Shown here piece by piece: positions 1-9,123 of a stretch of 64,000 bases of DNA. Position numbers and translations under genes: made by a program. The notes below the pieces were generated by a model that was not told the origin of the DNA, did not search any database, and saw nothing but the letters and a program-made list of their open reading frames with translations. Numbering within the stretch: the first letter of the stretch is position 1; every line of letters starts with the position of its first letter. Source of the DNA: Nisaea sp. (GTDB lineage: Bacteria; Pseudomonadota; Alphaproteobacteria; Thalassobaculales; Thalassobaculaceae); the NCBI RefSeq assembly GCF_017640745.1, contig NZ_JAEPQA010000020.1, positions 24,588 through 88,587 of the forward strand, read 5' to 3'.

Positions 1-363
1 GCCTCTGTGACGCTGCTGGCCGGCGTGCTTGTGCTTGCCGGCGCAGTGATCTCAGGCCATCAGCGGCGGATCTACGACGCGGTGGTGCTGAAGGTGCTCG
101 GCGCCACGCGGCGCAAGGTGCTGACGGCCTATGTCATGGAGTACGGTCTGCTGGGCCTCGCGACCTCATTGGTCTCGGCCCTGATCGGAACCGTGATCGG
201 CTATCTCGTGATCGCGCTCCTGATGCGCGCGGATTTCGCCTTCGATGCGGTCTCGGTGACGGCGACCGCAGCTCTCTCCACGTTGCTGACGATCGGGCTC
301 GGCCTCGTCGGCACCTGGAGCGCGCTGTCCCAGAAGGCGGCGCCGCTGCTGCGGAACGAATAG
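1..363 (+). CDS. FtsX-like ABC transporter permease, C-terminal fragment
   Basis: The reading frame is open from base 1, so this is the 3' end of a gene that begins outside the window; only about 120 residues are visible. The fragment has three hydrophobic segments and, between the first two, a polar stretch (VLKVLGATRRKVL) typical of the last cytoplasmic loop of FtsX/MacB-type permeases. The closest match in my memory is the YbbP-type large permease of the YbbAP system, a predicted inner-membrane ABC transporter that works with a LolD-like ATPase. The partner genes are not in view. The family is fairly clear; the subfamily and substrate are not. Confidence 0.75.
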   Translation, partial: ASVTLLAGVLVLAGAVISGHQRRIYDAVVLKVLGATRRKVLTAYVMEYGLLGLATSLVSALIGTVIGYLVIALLMRADFAFDAVSVTATAALSTLLTIGLGLVGTWSALSQKAAPLLRNE

Positions 364-424
364 GTCCGGCCATAACTTCGCCTGATTTTCGGTTATGCTG
401 GAAAGACCGGCAATGGAGGCATTC

Positions 425-706
425 ATGAAGTCCAGATACTTGACCGTTCTTGTCCTTGCGACGGCGCTCGCCGGCCCGGTCTCCGTCGCACGTGCCGCAT
501 CGGACGAGGCGCCGGCGGATACCATCGAGCGTGGCGCGCAGCTGGTGATCGACGGCCTCCGGGCATTCTTCGCCTCGATCCCGCAATACGAGCCGCCGGA
601 GGTTCTGCCCAACGGAGACATCATTATCCGCCGGGTGAAGCCGGATGCACCGAAGCAGGACGAGAAAAAGGACGGGGACGACGGCAACAAGGGCCTGAAG
701 CTCTGA
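425..706 (+). CDS. small exported protein of unknown function
   Basis: A 93-residue product. The start at 425 is preferred because GGAGG lies six bases upstream; two earlier in-frame ATGs (395, 413) lack this. Residues 1-23 form a signal peptide (MKSRYL, hydrophobic core, ending near ARA), so the mature protein should be periplasmic. The rest is short, contains a proline-rich segment (QYEPPEVLPNGDIIIRR) and ends in a lysine/aspartate-rich tail that is probably disordered. No enzymatic motif is visible. It stands alone between the permease fragment and the PepSY-type gene. I do not recognise a function. Confidence 0.6.
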   Translation: MKSRYLTVLVLATALAGPVSVARAASDEAPADTIERGAQLVIDGLRAFFASIPQYEPPEVLPNGDIIIRRVKPDAPKQDEKKDGDDGNKGLKL

Positions 707-867
707 CCTGCAGAAAATCTTCGAAAACCGCGTATTCCGGGCCGTAAGCTTTTGCTTATGGCCCTCTTCATAAGCGGAAGGCGCATTCCGCGGAGGGGCA
801 TGCTTCTCCATCTTTGGATCACCGGCACCGATCGGCAGCCGGGCGATCACAGAGGATGGAGCCTCCG

Positions 868-1143
868 ATGAAAAAGACGCTACTCGGTCTGACGGCCGCA
901 GCAATCATTCTGGTCCCGCTCGCCGGGCAGACCCTTGCCAGTTCCTATTCCACCACGGATGCCTCGAAGCTGAGCGAAGCGCAGATCACCGAGATGCTCG
1001 CGAAGGAAGGCTACAAGGTGATCCGTGTCGAGCGGGAGGAACACGGCAAGATCGAGGTCAAGGCGACCCAGGGATCGGAACTGTGGGAACTCAACCTCGA
1101 CCCCGCGACGGGCAAGATCCTGAAAAAGGAGCGCGAGGACTGA
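868..1143 (+). CDS. PepSY-domain periplasmic protein
   Basis: A 91-residue product with a signal peptide (MKKTLLGLTAAA, cleavage near TLA-SS). The mature part reads as a single PepSY/YpeB-like module: a helix (LSEAQITEMLAKEGYKVIRV) followed by strands ending in LDPATGKILKKE, the usual PepSY signature. PepSY proteins are periplasmic and often pair with membrane b-type cytochromes or proteases. The start at 868 has GGAG six bases upstream. The stop overlaps the start of the cytochrome b gene (TGATG), so the two are translationally coupled and probably act together in periplasmic electron transfer; that role is inferred from context. Confidence 0.75.
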   Translation: MKKTLLGLTAAAIILVPLAGQTLASSYSTTDASKLSEAQITEMLAKEGYKVIRVEREEHGKIEVKATQGSELWELNLDPATGKILKKERED

Positions 1144-1691
1144 TGTCCGGTCAGCTTCAGACGGAGGAGCGGGCCTGGGACCCGCTCGTCCGGATCACCC
1201 ACTGGACCATCGCCCTCGCGGTGCTCCTGAATTACGCGATCGTCGACGAGGAGTCGGTGCTTCACGTCTGGATCGGCTATGTCGCGCTTGCCATGCTCGG
1301 CCTCAGAATGATCTGGGGCATTGTCGGGACCGAACGCGCAAGATTCACTTCCTTCCCGCCGAGCCCGGGTGCGGCGCTCGCCCATCTCGCGTCGGTGTTT
1401 TCCGGGTCACGGCAGGCTCACGCATCGCACAATCCGCTCGGTGCGCTCATGGTTTACGGGATCTGGGCCATGTTGTTCCTCGTCGGTGCCACCGGTATGG
1501 TGCTCGATATCGTGGGCGAACACGGGATGCTCGGTGAGGCCGCCGAGGAGACACACGAAGTGGCGGCAACGATGCTGATCGTGATGGCCGCGATCCATGT
1601 GAGTGGCGTTCTGCTCGAATCCCGCCTGACCAGGACCAATCTCGTCAGGCAGATGACCTGGCTTTCCGGCCGGAGCTCGAAAGACGTTTAG
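1143..1691 (+). CDS. cytochrome b561-family membrane protein
   Basis: A 182-residue protein with four membrane segments and paired histidines suited to binding two b-type hemes: RITHW before the first helix, LHVW before the second, a HNPLG motif before the third, and THE and AAIHVSG around the fourth. This is the layout of bacterial cytochrome b561 / cytochrome b/b6-like proteins that shuttle electrons between the quinone pool and periplasmic partners. It overlaps the PepSY gene by a TGATG and is followed after about 10 bases by the LuxR-type gene, making a three-gene unit. The physiological electron donor and acceptor are not evident. Confidence 0.8.
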   Translation: MSGQLQTEERAWDPLVRITHWTIALAVLLNYAIVDEESVLHVWIGYVALAMLGLRMIWGIVGTERARFTSFPPSPGAALAHLASVFSGSRQAHASHNPLGALMVYGIWAMLFLVGATGMVLDIVGEHGMLGEAAEETHEVAATMLIVMAAIHVSGVLLESRLTRTNLVRQMTWLSGRSSKDV

Positions 1692-1701
1692 AGGAACCGG
1701 C

Positions 1702-2250
1702 GTGAACGGACAGACGACAAGCGGCCAGTCTCGCGGACGGACCTACGGACTGGCCGCCGTGCTTGTCCTGCAGGCGCTTTGCGCCGTTTTCTTCATCGCC
1801 GATTCCATCGAGGACCTCCGGGTCGACGAGCTCAACCTGCACAATGCCTTCGAAGCGGTGGTCGGGCTCGTCCTGATCATCGGCGTCGTGTTCGGCGCGC
1901 GTGAGATGCGCCGCGTGCTCGACCGGGCGGGACGTGCGGAAACCGCTGTGACGGTTGCCTCTGGCGCGCTCGGTTCGGTGATCGAGGAGCATTTCCGGAA
2001 GTGGGATCTCACCGAAGCGGAACGAGACGTCGCCCTGCTCGCGATCAAGGGTTTCGAGATCGGAGAGATAGCGGCATTCCGGAACACGGCCGCGAGCACG
2101 GTACGGGCCCAGCTGACCCGGGTTTATGCCAAGGCAGGCGTAGCGGGCCGCTCGCATCTCGTCAGTCTCTTCATCGACGACCTGCTCGGCGGCGCGCTGG
2201 CCGGAATGAAGGGGGCGGAGAGCGAAACGCCGCCCGCCGCCGCTAGCTGA
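1702..2250 (+). CDS. membrane-anchored LuxR-type HTH protein
   Basis: A 182-residue product starting at a GTG, 10 bases after the cytochrome gene. Residues about 15-35 and 48-68 are hydrophobic and likely form a two-helix membrane hairpin. Residues about 105-165 are a LuxR/GerE-type helix-turn-helix (LTEAERDVALLAIKGFEIGEI, then TVRAQLTRVYAKAGV). The protein therefore looks like a small one-component, membrane-bound transcription factor. Co-transcription with the PepSY and cytochrome b genes suggests that it senses the redox state or output of that membrane pair; this is inference. The 3' end overlaps the convergent ybaK-type gene by 8 bp. Confidence 0.75.
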   Translation: MNGQTTSGQSRGRTYGLAAVLVLQALCAVFFIADSIEDLRVDELNLHNAFEAVVGLVLIIGVVFGAREMRRVLDRAGRAETAVTVASGALGSVIEEHFRKWDLTEAERDVALLAIKGFEIGEIAAFRNTAASTVRAQLTRVYAKAGVAGRSHLVSLFIDDLLGGALAGMKGAESETPPAAAS

Positions 2251-2710
2251 GTCTTGCGACGGTCGCGCCGGCGGCGTCCCTCAAGGCAGCCGGGCCGGTC
2301 TCGAACACCGCGTTCGGCGCGCCGGCTGCCGCCCAGACCTTCCCATAGCCGAGCAGGTCTTCGTCCATCCAGGTCGCGACCGGGACAAGGTGTCCGATTG
2401 GGGCGACGCCGCCGATGGCGAACCCGGTGATCTCGCGCACCTCCTTCGGGTCGGCCCGCTCCAGAGGCTCTCCCGCCGCCGCGGCGGCTTTCGCTAGGTC
2501 GACCTGGTTGCAGCCGGAGACCAGCAGCAGTTTCAGCTCGCCGCTCTCCGCCCCCTTGAAGATCAGCGACTTCACGATCTGTCCGACCTCGCAGCCGCAG
2601 GCCGCTGCGGCCTCCTCGGCGGTCCGGGTCGATTCCGGCATGCGCAGGATTTCGGTGGCGAGACCGGCAGCTTCCGCTGCCGCTTTCACGCGATTGACGC
2701 TCTTGCTCAT
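2243..2710 (-). CDS. YbaK/EbsC-family aminoacyl-tRNA deacylase
   Basis: A 155-residue stand-alone editing domain related to YbaK and the INS domain of prolyl-tRNA synthetase, which hydrolyse mischarged Cys- or Ala-tRNA(Pro). Typical family segments are visible: CEVGQIVKSLIF with the conserved lysine, LLLVSGCNQVD, and the glycine-rich GFAIGGVAPIGH. It begins 4 bases downstream of the gcvP stop on the same strand, so it is likely the last gene of the glycine cleavage operon. A functional link to glycine metabolism is not obvious. The exact tRNA substrate cannot be read from the sequence. Confidence 0.85.
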   Translation of the reverse strand: MSKSVNRVKAAAEAAGLATEILRMPESTRTAEEAAAACGCEVGQIVKSLIFKGAESGELKLLLVSGCNQVDLAKAAAAAGEPLERADPKEVREITGFAIGGVAPIGHLVPVATWMDEDLLGYGKVWAAAGAPNAVFETGPAALRDAAGATVARLS

Positions 2711-2714
2711 CTTC

Positions 2715-5612
2715 TTACTCTGCCGCGTCCTGATAGGCCTCGAGCGGCGGGCAGGAGCAGATCAGGTTCTTGTCCCCGTAGGCCTGGTCGATCCGGGCCA
2801 CCGGCGGCCAGTATTTCGCCTCGCGCAGGGACTTGACCGGGAAGGCGCCGCGTTCGCGGGAATACTTCCGGTCCCACTGGTCCGCCAGAAGGTCGGACGC
2901 GGTGTGCGGTGCGAAGGCGAGGGGGCTTTCCTCGTGGGTCAGCTTGCCCTCCTCGATCTCGCGGATCTCGCCGCGGATCGCGATCATCGCCTCGCAGAAC
3001 CGTTCCAGCTCGGAGAGCGGCTCGCTCTCGGTCGGCTCGATCATCAGCGTGCCGGCGACCGGGAAAGACATGGTCGGGGCATGGAAACCGTAATCCATCA
3101 GCCGCTTGGCGACATCCTCGACGGTCACGCCGGTCGAGTCCTTCAGCGGGCGCAGATCGATGATGCATTCATGCGCGACGAGGCCCTTCTTGCCCTTGTA
3201 GAGCACCGGATAATGCTCCTCGAGCCGGCGGGCGACGTAGTTCGCCGAAAGGATCGCCACCTCGGTCGCGCTGCGGAGGCCGTTGGCCCCCATCAGTTCG
3301 ATATAGGACCAGGAGATCGGCAGGATGCCGGCGCTGCCATAGGGCGCCGCGCTGACCGGACCGATCGCGCTTTCCGGCGCGCCGAGCGTGCGGTGGCCGG
3401 GCAGGAACGGGGCGAGATGGGCGCCGACGCCGATCGGGCCGACACCGGGGCCGCCGCCGCCATGCGGGATGCAGAAGGTCTTGTGCAGGTTCAGGTGGCT
3501 GACGTCGGAGCCGAACTTGCCCGGCTTGCAGACGCCAACCATGGCGTTGAGGTTGGCGCCGTCCATATAGACCTGCCCGCCATGTTCGTGGATCAGGTCG
3601 CAGATCTCGGTGATGGTCTCCTCGAAGACGCCGTGGGTCGAGGGATAGGTCACCATCAGCGCGGCGAGGCTGGCGCTGTGCTGCTCCGCCTTCGCCTTCA
3701 GGTCTTCCATGTCCACGTTGCCGTTCTCGTCGCATTTGACGACCACGACCTTCATGCCCGCCATCGCCGCGGAGGCCGGGTTGGTGCCGTGGGCCGAGCT
3801 CGGGATCAGGCAGATGTTCCGTCCGCTATCGCCGCGGCTCTCGTGATAGGCGCGGATCGCCAGCAGGCCGGCATACTCGCCCTGCGAGCCGGCATTCGGC
3901 TGCAGAGAGACGGCGGCATAGCCGGTAATCTCCGCCAGCATCCGTTCCAGCTCCGAGATCATCTGGTGATAGCCCTCGACCTGGTCGCGCGGGGCGAAAG
4001 GATGGATGTCGGAGAAGGCGGCCCAGGTGACCGGGATCATCTCGGTGGTCGCGTTCAGCTTCATGGTGCAGGAGCCGAGCGGGATCATCGAGCGGTCGAG
4101 CGCGACGTCCTTGTCCGCGAGGCGGCGCAGATAGCGCAGCATCTCGGTCTCGGAATGGTAGGTGTTGAAGGCCGGGTGGGTGAGGAAATCGCTCTTGCGC
4201 AGCAGTTTCTCCGGCAGCGCGTCCGGCGTGCGGCCGGAGACTTCCTCGTAGGTCAGTTCCTTCATCGAATCGAAGGCCATCATGGCCCAGAGCCGCTCGA
4301 CCAGTTCCTTCGTGCAGGTCTCGTCAAGCGAGATCCCGACCTTGTTGTCCTCGAAGATCCGCAGGTTCACGCCCTCGATCCGGGCCGCCTCGATGACGGA
4401 GCCGGTCCAGTCGCCGGTCTCGACGGTGATGGTGTCGAAGAAGCTGTCATGGGCGATCTTGTAGCCGAGATCGCGCAGACCCTGGGCGAGGATCGCTGTG
4501 CGGCGATGCACCCGCCGCCCGATTTTCCGCAGCCCGTCCGGCCCGTGATAGCAGGCATAGGCGGCGGCCATGACGGCGAGCAGGACCTGGGCCGTGCAGA
4601 TGTTGCTGGTCGCCTTCTCGCGCCGGATATGCTGCTCGCGGGTCTGCAGCGCGAGGCGGTAGGCCTTGTCGCCGTTGCGGTCGACCGAGACGCCGACGAT
4701 GCGGCCCGGGATCGAGCGCTTGTACTCGTCCTTGGTCGCGAAATAGGCGGCGTGCGGGCCGCCGAAGCCGAGCGGCACGCCGAAGCGCTGGCTGGTGCCG
4801 ATGGCGACGTCGGCGCCGAATTCGCCCGGCGGGGTGAGCTGGGTCAGGGCGAGCAGGTCCGCCGCGACCACGGCGAGCGCGCCCTGGGCATGCGCCTTCT
4901 CGACGATGGCGGTATAGTCCGCGACCGCGCCGTTGGTGTCCGGATACTGCAGCAGCACGGCGAAGGCGTCTTCCGGCAAGCCGTCGTTCTCGTTGCCGAC
5001 GACAACGGAAACGCCGATCGGCTCGGCGCGGGTCTTCAGCACGTCGATGGTCTGCGGGTGACAGTTTTCGGAGGCAAAGAAGACCATGCCCTTGTTCTTC
5101 GAGGCCTTCTGGCAGAAGGCCATCGCTTCCGCCGCGGCAGTGCCCTCGTCGAGCAGGGAAGCGTTGGCGATCTCGAGCCCGGTCAGGTCGGCGATCATGG
5201 TCTGGAAGTTCAGCAGCATTTCCAGCCGGCCCTGGCTGATTTCCGGCTGGTAGGGTGTATAGGCCGTGTACCAGGCCGGGTTCTCCAGGATGTTGCGCTG
5301 GATCACCGCCGGGACCCGGGTGCCGTAATATCCCATGCCGATCAGCGACCGGTTCAGGACGTTGTTGTTGGCATATTGCCTGAGCTTCTGCAGCACGGCG
5401 CTCTCTGTCTGGGCCGGCGGCAGTGCGAGCGGATCCTTGGAGCGGATCTTCGGCGGAACGGCATCGTCGATCAGGGCGTCGAGGCTCTCGTAGCCGAGGG
5501 CCTTCAGCATGACCGACTGTTCTTCGGTGCTCGGACCGATATGGCGGCGGATGAACTCGTCGCTTTCTTCCTGCTCGGCAAAGGCCAGTCTGTTGTCCGT
5601 CATCGCGCTCAT
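2715..5612 (-). CDS. gcvP: glycine dehydrogenase (decarboxylating), P-protein
   Basis: A 965-residue single-chain P-protein of the glycine cleavage system. It decarboxylates glycine with pyridoxal phosphate and passes the aminomethyl group to the lipoyl arm of GcvH. The PLP lysine lies in [17 protein letters not shown], the most conserved stretch of the family, and the N-terminal IGMGYYGT and C-terminal PIGSCT-like ([14 protein letters not shown]) blocks are intact. The length matches the one-polypeptide enzymes of E. coli and eukaryotes rather than the split GcvPA/GcvPB form. The start at 5612 has AGGAG eight bases upstream; longer in-frame extensions are proline/arginine-rich and unlike the family. 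Order gcvT-gcvH-gcvP is behind a glycine riboswitch. Confidence 0.97.
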   Translation of the reverse strand: MSAMTDNRLAFAEQEESDEFIRRHIGPSTEEQSVMLKALGYESLDALIDDAVPPKIRSKDPLALPPAQTESAVLQKLRQYANNNVLNRSLIGMGYYGTRVPAVIQRNILENPAWYTAYTPYQPEISQGRLEMLLNFQTMIADLTGLEIANASLLDEGTAAAEAMAFCQKASKNKGMVFFASENCHPQTIDVLKTRAEPIGVSVVVGNENDGLPEDAFAVLLQYPDTNGAVADYTAIVEKAHAQGALAVVAADLLALTQLTPPGEFGADVAIGTSQRFGVPLGFGGPHAAYFATKDEYKRSIPGRIVGVSVDRNGDKAYRLALQTREQHIRREKATSNICTAQVLLAVMAAAYACYHGPDGLRKIGRRVHRRTAILAQGLRDLGYKIAHDSFFDTITVETGDWTGSVIEAARIEGVNLRIFEDNKVGISLDETCTKELVERLWAMMAFDSMKELTYEEVSGRTPDALPEKLLRKSDFLTHPAFNTYHSETEMLRYLRRLADKDVALDRSMIPLGSCTMKLNATTEMIPVTWAAFSDIHPFAPRDQVEGYHQMISELERMLAEITGYAAVSLQPNAGSQGEYAGLLAIRAYHESRGDSGRNICLIPSSAHGTNPASAAMAGMKVVVVKCDENGNVDMEDLKAKAEQHSASLAALMVTYPSTHGVFEETITEICDLIHEHGGQVYMDGANLNAMVGVCKPGKFGSDVSHLNLHKTFCIPHGGGGPGVGPIGVGAHLAPFLPGHRTLGAPESAIGPVSAAPYGSAGILPISWSYIELMGANGLRSATEVAILSANYVARRLEEHYPVLYKGKKGLVAHECIIDLRPLKDSTGVTVEDVAKRLMDYGFHAPTMSFPVAGTLMIEPTESEPLSELERFCEAMIAIRGEIREIEEGKLTHEESPLAFAPHTASDLLADQWDRKYSRERGAFPVKSLREAKYWPPVARIDQAYGDKNLICSCPPLEAYQDAAE

Positions 5613-5703
5613 CGCGTCTGCTCCTTCCGGCCCCGGGGCCGTGCGTCGTTCTTTGCTTTGTTGGGGCGCGGCCAGTTCCTCTCCGGAAGACCGCGCCCGT
5701 GGA

Positions 5704-6075
5704 TCAGGCCTCGGTGTGGGCCTTGTAGGCGTCCGCATCCATAAGGGCGTCGAACTCGGCCTTGTCGGAGATCTTGATCTTGTAGAACCAGGCCGCGCCC
5801 TCGGGATCGCTGTTCACCAGATCCGGCGTGTCGGCGAGCGCGTCGTTCGCCTCGACGACCTCGCCGGCGCAGGGGGCATAGAGCTCGCTCGCGGCCTTCA
5901 CGGATTCGACCACGGCGGTCTCGTCGCCCTTGGACACGGTCTTGCCGACGTCCGGAACCTCGACGAAGACCACCTCGCCGAGTTGTTCCTGGGCGAAGTC
6001 GGTGATCCCGACGGTGCCGATCTCGCCGTCGAGATCGATCCATTCATGGTCTTCGGTATAGCGACGCTCGCTCAT
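5704..6075 (-). CDS. gcvH: glycine cleavage system H protein
   Basis: A 123-residue lipoyl-carrier protein. The lipoyl lysine is K60 in the motif [15 protein letters not shown]. The N-terminus reads RYTEDHEWI, the standard start of GcvH. It shuttles the methylamine group from GcvP to GcvT and is then reoxidised by a dihydrolipoamide dehydrogenase, which is not in this window. It lies between gcvT (28 bases upstream) and gcvP (91 bases downstream) in one operon. The start at 6075 was chosen because upstream in-frame codons do not resemble the family. Confidence 0.97.
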   Translation of the reverse strand: MSERRYTEDHEWIDLDGEIGTVGITDFAQEQLGEVVFVEVPDVGKTVSKGDETAVVESVKAASELYAPCAGEVVEANDALADTPDLVNSDPEGAAWFYKIKISDKAEFDALMDADAYKAHTEA

Positions 6076-6103
6076 CTCTCTGTTCCCCTCGGGTGCTTTG
6101 TTT

Positions 6104-7201
6104 TCAACGTTTGTAGCCGTTCGGGACGAACGGCATCTTGGCAGTCCTGGCCGGCAGGGCTTTGCCCCGAACGACCACATTTACGGCGCTTCCGGCGGCG
6201 GCATGCTCCGACGTCACGTAGCCCATCGCGACCGGCGCCTCGAGGCTCGGCCCGAAGCCGCCGCTGGTGATGGAGCCGATGGTCGTGCCGTCCGGCGCCT
6301 GGATTTCTGTGCCCTCGCGGGCCGGGGCGCGGCCTTCGGGCAGGATGCCGACGCGCTTGCGGGCCGTGCCCTCGGCGATCTGTTTCAGGATGATATCGGC
6401 GCCCGGGAAGCCGCCTTCGGCGCGCCGGCGCTTGCCGATCGACCAGGTCAGCGCGGCCTCGACCGGGGTCGTGGTCTCGTCGATATCGTGGCCGTAGAGG
6501 CAGAGCCCGGCTTCGAGGCGCAGCGAATCGCGCGCGCCGAGGCCGATCGCCTCGACGTCGTTCTGCGCCAGCAGCTTGCGGGCGAGCGCCTCGGCCTGAT
6601 CCGTCGGAACCGAGATCTCGTAGCCGTCCTCGCCGGTATAGCCGGAGCGGGTGACGAAGCAGGCAGCGCCGTCGATATCCATCTCCATGCCGGTCATGAA
6701 GGTGAGGGCGGCCGCCGCGGGCGCGAGGGCGGAGAGCGCCATCTCGGCGCCGGGGCCCTGCAGGGCGATCAGGGCGCGGTCCTCCAGCACCTCGATGTCG
6801 GAGGAAAGGTGCGCGCGCATGTGGCGGATGTCGGCTGCCTTGCAGGCCGCGTTGACGACGACCATCAGACCGTTCTCGATCCGGCAGACCATCAGGTCGT
6901 CGAGAATGCCGCCCGCCTCGTTGGTGAACATGCTGTAGCGCATCTGCCCGTGGCCGAGCCCGTCGAGATCGCCCGGCACCAGCCGTTCGAGATCGCGCGC
7001 CGCGTCGGGGCCGGTCAGCTTCACCTGGCCCATATGGGAAACGTCGAAGAGGCCGGCCTTGGTACGGGTGTGCAGATGCTCCGCCTTGACGCCCATCGGG
7101 TACTGCACCGGCATGTCGTAGCCGGCGAAAGGCACCATCTTGGCGCCGAGCTCGACATGCAGGTCGTAAAGGGGAGTCTTCAAGAGGTCGGTATCGGCCA
7201 T
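6104..7201 (-). CDS. gcvT: glycine cleavage system aminomethyltransferase, T-protein
   Basis: A 365-residue T-protein, the normal length. It transfers the one-carbon unit from aminomethyl-lipoyl GcvH to tetrahydrofolate, giving 5,10-methylene-THF and ammonia. Family marks include [25 protein letters not shown] at the N-terminus (seen in two adjacent blocks), [10 protein letters not shown] with the catalytic-region aspartate, and [13 protein letters not shown]. It is the first gene of gcvTHP and is directly downstream of the tandem glycine riboswitch, so glycine should control its expression. A GGAGAG ribosome site precedes the ATG. Confidence 0.97.
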   Translation of the reverse strand: MADTDLLKTPLYDLHVELGAKMVPFAGYDMPVQYPMGVKAEHLHTRTKAGLFDVSHMGQVKLTGPDAARDLERLVPGDLDGLGHGQMRYSMFTNEAGGILDDLMVCRIENGLMVVVNAACKAADIRHMRAHLSSDIEVLEDRALIALQGPGAEMALSALAPAAAALTFMTGMEMDIDGAACFVTRSGYTGEDGYEISVPTDQAEALARKLLAQNDVEAIGLGARDSLRLEAGLCLYGHDIDETTTPVEAALTWSIGKRRRAEGGFPGADIILKQIAEGTARKRVGILPEGRAPAREGTEIQAPDGTTIGSITSGGFGPSLEAPVAMGYVTSEHAAAGSAVNVVVRGKALPARTAKMPFVPNGYKR

Positions 7202-7249
7202 AAATCTCTCCGGTCAGCGTAAGGCATCCCGGCGAAATGCCGGAACCAG

Positions 7250-7438
7250 CCCCCTCTGTCGCTAACCTGAGAGATTCACCCGGCGAACTCTGTGCCGGGC
7301 TTTCACCGTGGGTGAGGCGGTTTCCCGCCTACTTTCCAGATTTTCCTCGCCTCGAAGTCCTTTTGCCTGAGAGTTTCCGGGGGCGGTTGCTCCTTCGGCG
7401 CCGGCCCAAACGCTAGAAGCGGGCCGGTCTCTCCCTCG
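7250..7438 (-). promoter_or_regulatory. tandem glycine riboswitch upstream of gcvT
   Basis: Read on the minus strand, the 5' leader of gcvT carries two consecutive glycine aptamers. The first (about 7438-7333) has GGGAGAGACC, GCCGAAGGAGCAA, CGGAAACTCTCAGGCAAAAGGAC and TCTGGAAAG. The second (about 7332-7250) has CACCCACGGTGAAA, GTGAATCTCTCAGGT and GACAGAGGGGG. These are the conserved blocks of the gcvT riboswitch class, including the short linker between aptamers. It is expected to turn on the glycine cleavage operon when glycine is abundant. About 50 bases separate it from the gcvT start; I did not see an obvious terminator there, so control may be at translation. Confidence 0.95.
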
Positions 7439-7495
7439 AGGGTCGTCGGTAGTCGCGAAACCATATGCTCGCGACGGAGAAAAGAAAAGGGGGCT

Positions 7496-8038
7496 CTAGC
7501 GCCGCTGCCGCCGATTGTAGGCGAGCTGCTCCGGCGTCAGCTGGAAGCCGATCAGGACACGGTAGCGGTTCAGGGTCAGCTTGTCCGCCGTGTAGGGGAT
7601 CCGCGGCGCGAACTCGTCGGTGATGGCGACGCGGCGCAGGTTGCCCTTGAAGGGCAGGGTGTTGCTGAAGGTTTCCTTGGCGATGACCGCGCCGGTCTCG
7701 TCGGCGATGGCGAGGAAATAGGTGACTTCCGCCTGGTTGTTCCGGTTCGCAGGCCCGCGCGTGGCGACGACCTGGAAGGCGACGTCCATCACCAGCTCGT
7801 TCTTCTCGAAATTGCAGATAGCGGTGAGGCCGCCAAGGCGGGCATCGAAGCGGACGTCTGTCAGGTCGCCGACCGCGCCGTCGGCGAAGGCCGTCATATG
7901 ATCGAGATCGCTGACGAAATCGGTCTTCGGGCACCCCGGCGGCGGGCCCTTGTCCGAGGAGCAGGCCGCAACAAGGGCCAGCAGCGCCACCGGGAGCGCG
8001 ATGCGGGTCACGAAGCGGAGACGCGGACGAGAAAACAT
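7496..8038 (-). CDS. predicted outer-membrane or periplasmic lipoprotein, unknown function
   Basis: A 180-residue product. The start at 8038 gives a canonical lipoprotein signal peptide with an arginine-rich N-terminus, a hydrophobic run and the lipobox LVAAC, so Cys near residue 24 should be lipidated. The mature part starts with [11 protein letters not shown] and continues as a beta-rich domain; it ends in RRQRR. The gene lies just upstream of the riboswitch leader on the same strand and divergent from ispH, with about 136 bases between their starts. No enzymatic motif was recognised. It resembles the many conserved hypothetical lipoproteins of Rhodospirillales, but I cannot name a family. 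Confidence 0.75.
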   Translation of the reverse strand: MFSRPRLRFVTRIALPVALLALVAACSSDKGPPPGCPKTDFVSDLDHMTAFADGAVGDLTDVRFDARLGGLTAICNFEKNELVMDVAFQVVATRGPANRNNQAEVTYFLAIADETGAVIAKETFSNTLPFKGNLRRVAITDEFAPRIPYTADKLTLNRYRVLIGFQLTPEQLAYNRRQRR

Positions 8039-8174
8039 GGAGCCAGCTCTGTCAGGGTTGAAACGCGGCCACACTAACCGTTTCACTCCATGCTCGCAAA
8101 TGGCCTGGAGCCTCCTCGGCGGCATGGCCTGTCTTCTATGGACAAGTTCCGGAAGAGGGACTACATCGCGAGGC

Positions 8175-9119
8175 ATGACCCGAGCCGATCTCACCATCTT
8201 GCTGGCTACGCCGCGCGGATTCTGTGCCGGTGTGGACCGCGCCATCCAGATTGTCGAGCGCAGCCTCGAGAAATACGGGGCGCCGGTCTATGTGCGGCAC
8301 GAGATCGTGCATAACCGCTACGTGGTCGAGGGCCTGGAAAAGAAAGGCGCGATCTTCGTCGAGGAACTGGACCAGGTTCCGGTCGATGCGCCGGTGGTGT
8401 TCAGCGCCCACGGCGTGCCGAAATCTGTCCCGGCCGAGGCGGAGCGGCGCAAGATGGTCTATCTCGACGCCACCTGCCCGCTGGTCAGCAAGGTGCATCT
8501 CGAGGCCGAGCGGCATCTGAAGCAGGGCCGCCATATCGTGCTGATCGGCCATGCGGGGCACCCCGAAGTGATCGGCACCATGGGCCAGGTGCCCGAGGGC
8601 ACGATCACGCTGGTCGAGACCCGCGCGGACGCCGAGACGGTCACATTCGAGGGCGATCCGGATCTCGCCTTCATCACCCAGACGACGCTCTCGGTGGACG
8701 ACACGGCGGAGATCGTCTCGGTGCTGCAGAGCCGCTTTCCGAAGATGGTCGCGCCGGCCAAGGAAGATATCTGCTACGCCACCACCAACCGCCAGGAAGC
8801 GGTGAAGGCGATTGCCGAGCGCTGCGACGGGATGGTCGTGATCGGCGCGCCGAACTCCTCCAACTCCAAGAGACTGGTCGAGGTCGCCAGAACCCGAGGT
8901 TGCGAGAAGGCGCTGCTGATCCAGCGCGCCACCGACATCGACTGGGACTGGATGTCGGACGTCTCCGTGCTCGGCATCACCGCGGGCGCCTCGGCGCCCG
9001 AAGTTCTGGTCGACGAGGTGATCGAGGCCTGCCGGGCGCAGCGGAACGTCACCATCGAGGAAGTCACCGTCGCCCGCGAGGACGTCCGTTTCAAGCTGCC
9101 CCGCGAACTGGCGAGTTGA
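8175..9119 (+). CDS. ispH: 4-hydroxy-3-methylbut-2-enyl diphosphate reductase
   Basis: A 314-residue enzyme of the last step of the MEP isoprenoid pathway, converting HMBPP to IPP and DMAPP with an iron-sulfur cluster. The three cluster cysteines are in RGFCAGV (C17), [10 protein letters not shown] and [10 protein letters not shown]. The substrate-binding SSNS motif is present ([10 protein letters not shown]), as are the family's HEIVHN and SAHGV segments. The start at 8175 places the N-terminus where the family normally begins; the upstream in-frame extension overlaps the divergent lipoprotein promoter and is unlikely. It is followed after 4 bases by thrB, as in other alphaproteobacteria. 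Confidence 0.95.
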   Translation: MTRADLTILLATPRGFCAGVDRAIQIVERSLEKYGAPVYVRHEIVHNRYVVEGLEKKGAIFVEELDQVPVDAPVVFSAHGVPKSVPAEAERRKMVYLDATCPLVSKVHLEAERHLKQGRHIVLIGHAGHPEVIGTMGQVPEGTITLVETRADAETVTFEGDPDLAFITQTTLSVDDTAEIVSVLQSRFPKMVAPAKEDICYATTNRQEAVKAIAERCDGMVVIGAPNSSNSKRLVEVARTRGCEKALLIQRATDIDWDWMSDVSVLGITAGASAPEVLVDEVIEACRAQRNVTIEEVTVAREDVRFKLPRELAS

Positions 9120-9123
9120 CCCC

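Noticed and set aside
2415..5744. Long plus-strand open frame of about 1100 codons opposite gcvP
   Set aside because: Shadow of gcvP in a high-GC genome. The minus strand encodes an intact glycine dehydrogenase; the plus frame has Arg/Asp/Gly-rich sequence without family motifs.
7413..7934. Minus-strand open frame across the riboswitch
   Set aside because: It overlaps the highly structured glycine aptamers and is a frame-shifted shadow of the lipoprotein gene.
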